Part shown: piece by piece, positions 58,129-64,000 of the stretch
Layout of the letters: every line of letters begins with the position of its first letter
Numbering within the stretch: position 1 is the first letter of the stretch
From: Hydractinia symbiolongicarpus
Taxonomy: Eukaryota > Cnidaria > Hydrozoa > Anthoathecata > Hydractiniidae
NCBI RefSeq assembly: GCF_029227915.1
Contig: NC_079883.1
Location: 19,468,001 to 19,532,000, forward strand
Length of the DNA: 64,000 bases
Direction of reading: 5' to 3'
Program-made: the position numbers and the translations under genes
The notes under the pieces: model-generated
Databases searched by the model: none
The model's input: only the letters and a program-made list of their open reading frames with translations
Told to the model about the DNA's origin: nothing

Positions 58129-58330
58129 ACACAGGTTGAACTGCTAAAGTTGTTTCTGGCTGTTCGTGAAATGCAAAGTTTCCGATGAATATGCTAAATT
58201 ACAGAGCACTAGTTTGAAGACTAAAAATTAACCACTTAGGCTGTTTTCACAATCAATTTTTTAGGGATTCCATGTTGTTTTAACAAACAAAATCAAGTAT
58301 AGTTATCTTCCAAAATTCCCCCTTTTTTCA

Positions 58331-59270
58331 GGGAGTAGTAGAAAGTGGGGAGTAGTAGAAAGTGGGGAGTAGTAGAAAGTGGGGAGTAGTAGAAAGTAGA
58401 GAGTAGTAGAAAGTAGAGAGTAGTAGAAAGTGGGGAGTAGTAGAAAGTAGAGAGTAGTAGAAAGTGGGGAGTAGTAGAAAGTGGAGAGTAGTAGAAAGTA
58501 GAGAGTAGTAGAAAGTAGAGAGTAGTAGAAAGTGGGGAGTAGTAGAAAGTAGAGAGTAGTAGAAAGTGGGGAGTAGTAGAAAGTAGAGAGTAGTAGAAAG
58601 TGGGGAGTAGTAGAAAGTAGAGAGTAGTAGAAAGTGGAGAGTAGTAGAAAGTAGAGAGTAGTAGAAAGTAGAGAGTAGTAGAAAGTAGAGAGTAGTAGAA
58701 AGTGGGGAGTAGTAGAAAGTAGAGAGTAGTAGAAAGTGGGGAGTAGTAGAAAGTAGAGAGTAGTAGAAAGTGGGGAGTAGTAGAAAGTAGAGAGTAGTAG
58801 AAAGTAGAGAGTAGTAGAAAGTGGGGAGTAGTAGAAAGTGGGGAGTAGTAGAAAGTGGGGAGTAGTAGAAAGTGGGAAGTAGTAGAAAGTGGGAAGTAGT
58901 AGAAAGTAGAGAGTAGTAGAAAGTAGAGAGTAGTAGAAAGTGGGGAGTAGTAGAAAGTGGGGAGTAGTAGAAAGTAGAGAGTAGTAGAAAGTGGGGAGTA
59001 GTAGAAAGTGGGGAGTAGTAGAAAGTAGAGAGTAGTAGAAAGTAGTAGAAAGTAGAGAGTAGTAGAAAGTAGAGAGTAGTAGAAAGTGGGGAGTAGTAGA
59101 AAGTGGGGAGTAGTAGAAAGTAGTAGAAAGTAGAGAGTAGTAGAAAGTAGAGAGTAGTAGAAAGTGGGGAGTAGTAGAAAGTAGTAGAAAGTGGAGAGTA
59201 GTAGAAAGTAGAGAGTAGTAGAAAGTAGTAGAAAGTAGAGAGTAGTAGAAAGTAGAGAGTAGTAGAAAGT
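58331..59270. repeat. 17 bp minisatellite, about 55 copies
   Basis: Units are GTAGTAGAAAGTGGGGA or GTAGTAGAAAGTAGAGA, with a few shortened 9-bp units (AGTAGTAGAA directly followed by AGTAG). The array lies between the 5' end of the SLC3 gene and the 3' end of BRF1. One strand is purine-only except for T, and one minus-strand frame stays open for 339 codons as a by-product; it is not a gene. Confidence 0.97.
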
Positions 59271-59776
59271 GTTTTTGTGTTTACAGGGTCGCCACCGTGA
59301 ATACCCAGACAAGCTATGTGTTGAAATTTGTGTTTAGTGGTTTATTTTTCATTCAAAAGTTAGTATTTAGTAAGTAGAAAGGTAAAACAATATAATATAC
59401 AATATACACAAAAAATCAAAATTAAATATTAAAAAATACAAAAATTCCCTAAATCTCACTGATTTTCCATTAAATCATTCTTTTTCCCTGATCGAATTCA
59501 AAATTTTCTTATTTTCCTGACTGTGTGTTTGTTGCTTTTTTTGGATGGCTGCGTTTTCTTTCAACTATCTTAGTACAGTAGATGCAATTTTTGATGAAAA
59601 CTTTTAGGGGTAACAAATACGCTGATCATCTAACGGTTGGTAGATAATATATTTATTTCAGCAAAAGGTATCTCTATTATCATGACAATATGTTTGACAG
59701 TAGTATAGAGTAAATCTCCACAATCAAAACAATATTTGTCAATATAGTGTATCTCCATCGTAACTATATATTTGTA

Positions 59777-62573
59777 TCAGTAGAATGTATCTCCATCATC
59801 ATAACCGTAGGTGTCGTAATCTAAATAAAAAAATATACGTATTTTTCATAAGCAACAGTTTATAAGCAACTGTAGTAATATCTAAAAGATTAGCAATTTT
59901 AGCCTAAGTATTACTGGATATAAGCAACAGAGATGTTTGATTTACATTTCGAGCTTAACTTCTGGGAGGGATGACCATATGCAATATACTGAAAAAATAA
60001 ATCTGTTACTGTTGTTTGTTGCATTTTGTGCAAGGTTTCGTGGGGCAGAACTGAATGCGATTTGACAGTTGACATTTTGTGCAAGGTTTCGTGGGGCAGG
60101 ACTGAATGCGATTTGACAATTGACATTTTGTGCAAGGTTTCGTGGGGCAGGACTGAATGCGATTTGACAATTAACATTTTGTGCAAGGTTTCGCGGGGCA
60201 GAACTGAATGCGATTTGACAGTTGAAATTTTGTGCAAGGTTTCGTGGGGCAGAACTGAATGCGATTTGACAGTTGACATTTTGTGCAAGGTTTCGTGGGG
60301 CAGGACTGAATGCGATTTGACAGTTGACAATTTGTGCAAGACTTTAAGAACCTTTTTGATAAGTGAGGAATTACTCCTTGCAAACGTTCTTTTTATACAT
60401 TTCAGATTCAATATTCTGAAATAATGGAAATTAGTAAATTCTTATTTTCTTTTGTGTAAAAAATGTTTTTTTTAGTTACGTCAGATTATCAAAGTTCAAA
60501 TAGCGGGTCTTTTCCGGGGCTTTACCGACTAGTTAATAATGAATAATTGAGGCAATATATAGACAATGTGATTCTTTTCCTGTTTCCTGTGTTTCGTTTA
60601 TTTCTAATTCTTATTAAATTTAGATTGTAAATAAAAAGTAACAACCAAAACTTACAAAATGAGATCAAAATTCATTAGGCCTAGCTTACCATCAACTTCT
60701 TTAGCAAACAATGCTGATGCTGTTATAACCTCCCCCTCCTCCTCATCTTCTACATAGTCATCATCGTCCACATTCGTACTCACAGGACCTGATTCTACAA
60801 TTGGTTGCATTTCTTCCACTTTAGGTTTCTGCTTTTCAATCACTGGTATTGTTTCTAAACTTTGAGTAAGATTTCTTTGTTCCTGTTCAACCTAAATGAA
60901 ATTTGACTGCACTTCGCAGAAACCAAAGATTGATATACAATATTAAATGCAAAACAGCCCGTTACACATTAAAACAAATAAGATATAGAACACTGACGTT
61001 AAAATAACGAGCCACCTGAATATTTCTTTTGATAAGAAGAAACTGCTAACAAATTTACATAACAACTAAGAAAACAAAGGACACTATGATCATTTTTTTT
61101 TCTCTTTTATAACATTAGACGTTAAAAATATTCTCTAACCTTCACCCTTTTAGTATCTGGAGAACCAAGCGAGATAAAAGTTGTCTTTGCGTTTCTAGAA
61201 TTATGCAAACAAACATTTCATGTATTGAATTCTTGAGGTAATGCATGTGTAAGATAAAAAAAGATAAACCTTTCAGTTGGTGGAAAGTCTGACCTCTTAT
61301 TGGTTCGTTTCATAGGGCCCGATTCATACATAATACTTTCCAGCAGCTGCGGTTTATCCTCTACTTTAATGTTTGTATCAACAACGTCTGCTTCACTGTC
61401 GGTATTACGTTCGTTTTTCATCACTTTAAAATCCTGATTTTTATCTTCAGACCTCAGACCTCGCAGAACATCATAGTTGATTTTACTCGATAACTTTCTC
61501 TCTGCGAGCATTGTTTTTATAGCTTCATCGGCTGTGTCGCAAATTGGACGATCTTTTTGCTTTCTTTTGTATGTTTTCTTTTTCTAAATGAAAAAAGTAT
61601 ACATCACCACCTGCAGTCTGTGAGAGATTCCCAGCAAATTTACTTTCTTTATACTTGACAGTAAGAAACATGGTGCTCAGATGATTAATGCTATAGTTCA
61701 CTACAGAACTGAGAAAAATCAGGGCTGAAACAAAAAATCCATGTTGCCTGCACGTATATCGCATAAAATTTGAATACCTCGTTTACTAGCTACTAAGAAT
61801 AAAAACATAGCATGTAAGAGACACTTCGACTATGCTATGCTGTGAAATAGCAGATCTAATAATAGATCAAATAATGAACCACACTTCTTTTCCACTTATC
61901 CTTACATATAACAGCTATAATATTTTTTTCCGACATTACAAGTGGAACTGTATTACCCTTTTTATTCCGCCTTTACTTTCTTCCTCTTCTTTTCTTTTTT
62001 GTTCCTCTTCTTTTTCTTTATATAAAACAAAAATTAAATATTTACAATTAAAAGCTTTAAATGTAGATTCTTAAATTCTCACTAAACTAACCAATCAAAG
62101 CAAATGAAAATATCTTGGTACTTTTTAATAGTGTTTTTTACAAAAAAATTTTTTAAACAAACAGTATTTGGTGATGTTCTATTTACCGCAAAAAACTATT
62201 TAAATTGAATGTTTTAAAAAAAGGTGGTCAGAATAATTTTTCACCTAAATAATTTTTGTATAAACTGTGAAAAGCAACAGAGCGCAAGTAAGTTAATAAC
62301 ACATCAGCCTATGCTACAGCAGTGAAGATTTAAACAACAGTAGCTAACCTTTCATTTTTAATAAATACTCTTTATTTTCTTCCAGCCATATTTCAGTTTT
62401 TATTTTTATTTCATCCTCTGTTAACAGTAGCTGACAAAGAAAAATAGTGTAGTTGCATCACAATTACATCAATCCACAACATACACATACAAAAAAATCA
62501 TTTACTTTATCAATTTCTTTATCATCGATGTCATCCAACTCAATTTCGTCATTTTCTTCTTCACCCTTCAATA
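59777..62573 (-). CDS. BRF1: BRF1, TFIIIB subunit: C-terminal seven exons (partial)
   Basis: BRF1 joins TBP and BDP1 to recruit RNA polymerase III to tRNA and 5S genes. Exons: 62,506-62,573, 62,349-62,430, 61,957-62,015, 61,270-61,583, 61,140-61,194, 60,690-60,891 and 59,777-59,820. Phases agree across all joins, giving 274 C-terminal residues. The first exon reads ENDEIELDDIDDKEIDK and the next LLLTEDEIKIKTEIWLEENK, as in animal BRF1 just after the cyclin folds. A Lys/Glu-rich linker follows, then the TBP-binding homology region TADEAIKTMLAERKLSSKIN, then VESGPVSTNVDDDDYVEDEE and the last exon DYDTYGYDDGDTFY with TGA at 59,777-59,779. The zinc ribbon and cyclin repeats must lie upstream, beyond 62,573 and probably outside the window. 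The exon 61,957-62,015 acceptor (TATATAAAG) is weak. Confidence 0.9.
60022..60342. repeat. 51 bp tandem repeat, 6 copies, in the last BRF1 intron
   Basis: Units contain TTTTGTGCAAGGTTTCGTGG and GGCAGAACTGAATGCGATTT plus GACAGTTGACA, period 51 bp, with a partial seventh. Because 51 is a multiple of three, both strands show long open frames with a 17-residue period; these are not genes. It lies in the intron between 59,821 and 60,689. Confidence 0.95.
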
Positions 62574-62694
62574 CTATTTCGAAGAAAAATGTTTTACATG
62601 TGTGGCACACAAATTCTTAAGTATGTCCCTAGCCTTGGCCTCCTATTTCTCCACTCAGATCGGTGTCACATGATATACAAATGTTCTTGACTTA
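62574..62694. other. BRF1 intron sequence
   Basis: Acceptor CGAAATAG on the minus strand ends the intron at 62,574. No further upstream exon was identified in the window. Confidence 0.5.
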
Positions 62695-62880
62695 TTACAA
62701 GCTCGTGAGCTTGTATTAAAACGCAAATGTGTTCTACAAGAATTTACAAGCTCGTGAGCTTGTATTAAAACGCAAATGTGTTCTACAAGAATGGAAATTT
62801 TTGCCTCTCTGAGCACCGACACGGGAGTCGTCGTGTGTTCGAATCTCATCTTGGTAACTATTTTTACTTTTTTTTTCTTT
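62695..62880. repeat. 49 bp direct duplication next to a SINE-like tail
   Basis: TTACAAGCTCGTGAGCTTGT plus the following TATTAAAACGCAAATGTG segment repeats at 62,695 and 62,744. Each unit contains ACAAGCTC-GT-GAGCTTGT, an 8-bp stem with a 2-base loop. It runs into GTGTGTTCGAATCTCA near 62,830, which resembles a tRNA-type B box on the plus strand, suggesting a SINE fragment. Confidence 0.6.
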
Positions 62881-64000
62881 TTTCTTTTTTAAAAAGATAA
62901 GACAAGTGTTCAAAACACTTGTTTAACTAACTAGTAAATAAAGGTGTTTCCACCAAACTTTTTAAAAGTGAATGTAGGCAGAATTAACTGAATTAATGAA
63001 TTTCGCAAATTTTGGGGTTTGTGGGTTTGTGGTCTTTCTTCTTCCTGTCAGTCGGTTCACCCAAGACGGACCCATCGAAAATTAAAAGTTCGAGGAATTT
63101 TCCGTTCAGGAAGGTCTCACAAATCAATTTTGAAAAATAAGTGTGTAACAAATTTTATTGCGTATCTGAATAGTAAAATATGTCGTGTCTAACTTCGTAA
63201 CAAAAATCCCAATTTGATAGACAGCTTTTTGTAAACTTTATTCGCGAGGTTGTTTGCGTATATCATACGTCTTGTTGACTTTTGACAACAAGGTAGTTAA
63301 GCCTCGGGAACACAAGCAGTTTATTTAGACTCATGCAATACAATTTGTTGCAAGGTCATGGCATATCTCCCATGTAACCATCACATTCCAAATGTATTGT
63401 AATGTTTTTTGAACTTTGCGTATAATAAAAGAAAGCGAAGTGTTTGGTTGGACTAACTTTACTTTAATCATTGAATTTAGCTTTTGTGGGATGGACTTCA
63501 AATATTGTTTTTCTATTTAAATTCTATTTAAAACATTTATTCCATGTGACAACCTTATTCGAAAGGGATTAAATTTTGCAGATTTTGTGTTTTTTACTTT
63601 TTCCGTAGAATTTCGTAAAATAATATACTTGTGTTCGTTCCCTTAAAATAGTTTTTTATCATCTTGGATAAAATATTGCTTGTGTGATACCACCCTGATC
63701 CAAAACCAAAATGTTGCAAATAAGTTGTTGTAGTACGTGTCTACAATGTACGCTTCAAAAAATCTTATATCATAAACAAAAAAAGTTTGTTTATATTTTG
63801 CATTGTAAATTTGAGCACATTTTTTAAAAAAGTTTTTATTATTTAATTTGCAAGTGAGTTTATCAGCTCTTCAATCTAGCTATCCGTCACTGCTCTCGCT
63901 GTTTTAAAAGTTACCAAAAGAACACGAACTAGACGTTTTGTTTAATTATTTCTACATTATTTGTAAAGTTAATCTTTATTATTTTGACTTTAGAAAAATA
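62881..64000. other. Non-coding, probably BRF1 intron or repeat DNA
   Basis: No exon of BRF1 or other gene was recognised. GCGTATATCATACGTCT near 63,256 resembles ACGTATATCATACGTCT near 7,534, hinting at a shared dispersed repeat. Confidence 0.4.

Noticed and set aside
58293-59312. 339-codon Leu/Tyr/Ser-rich minus-strand frame
   Set aside because: A by-product of the 17-bp minisatellite lacking stops; no start context or domain.
60026-60424. Open frames with 17-residue period on both strands
   Set aside because: A by-product of the 51-bp repeat inside a BRF1 intron.

Overview
The window is eukaryotic and very AT-rich. It holds intron-containing animal genes set in dense repeats. The gene families and repeat types (a cnidarian-type Polinton, pogo-like relics, tRNA-derived SINEs, CR1/L2-type LINEs with ATT tails) suggest a cnidarian, perhaps a hydrozoan. 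That placement is inference from recognised sequence character, not a database result.

Host genes, all on the minus strand: (1) 9,221-11,359, a Ser/Lys-rich protein with about sixteen 18-residue repeats carrying S-P-x-K sites; (2) 17,918-22,691, a ten-exon MACROD-type macrodomain hydrolase with a roughly 510-bp GAA/TTC tract in intron 7; (3) 55,568-57,988, a three-exon SLC3 (4F2hc/rBAT-type) amino-acid transporter heavy chain; (4) 59,777-62,573, the last seven exons of BRF1, a TFIIIB subunit, whose N-terminal part is outside the window. Exon joins for genes 2-4 were checked for GT/AG sites and reading phase. An intact 158-codon ORF of unknown function lies at 30,948-31,424 on the plus strand.

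Mobile DNA, left to right: a SINE (1,675-1,984), a dispersed repeat (2,488-2,970), a pogo/Tigger-like transposase relic (3,760-5,275), minisatellites (7.9-9.1 kb), a relic of a multicopy gene family (12.2-13.2 kb), a LINE with a degenerate 2A-like motif (13.9-17.2 kb), a second SINE copy (24.1 kb), a second pogo/CENP-B-like relic (29.1-29.9 kb), two tyrosine-recombinase relics (31.9-33.2 and 36.5-36.8 kb), a 1.8-kb element with GC-rich terminal repeats (34.2-36.0 kb), and a foldback element (52.2-53.3 kb).

The main feature is a Polinton/Maverick at 36,851-49,732. It has short terminal inverted repeats, a 6-bp ATATAT target duplication, and genes for protein-primed DNA polymerase B, FtsK/HerA-type packaging ATPase, a minor-capsid-like protein, an MSV199/DUF3627-type protein, several small membrane proteins, and a truncated integrase. 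It is defective: the polymerase has three internal stops, a frameshift and a DTD-to-DTG change; several other genes are frameshifted; no major capsid protein or protease was found; and a 5'-truncated LINE with a roughly 430-bp ATT tail sits inside its left terminal repeat. Both convergent gene pairs in the Polinton are separated by a strong palindrome, which resembles the hairpin 3'-end signals of some giant viruses.
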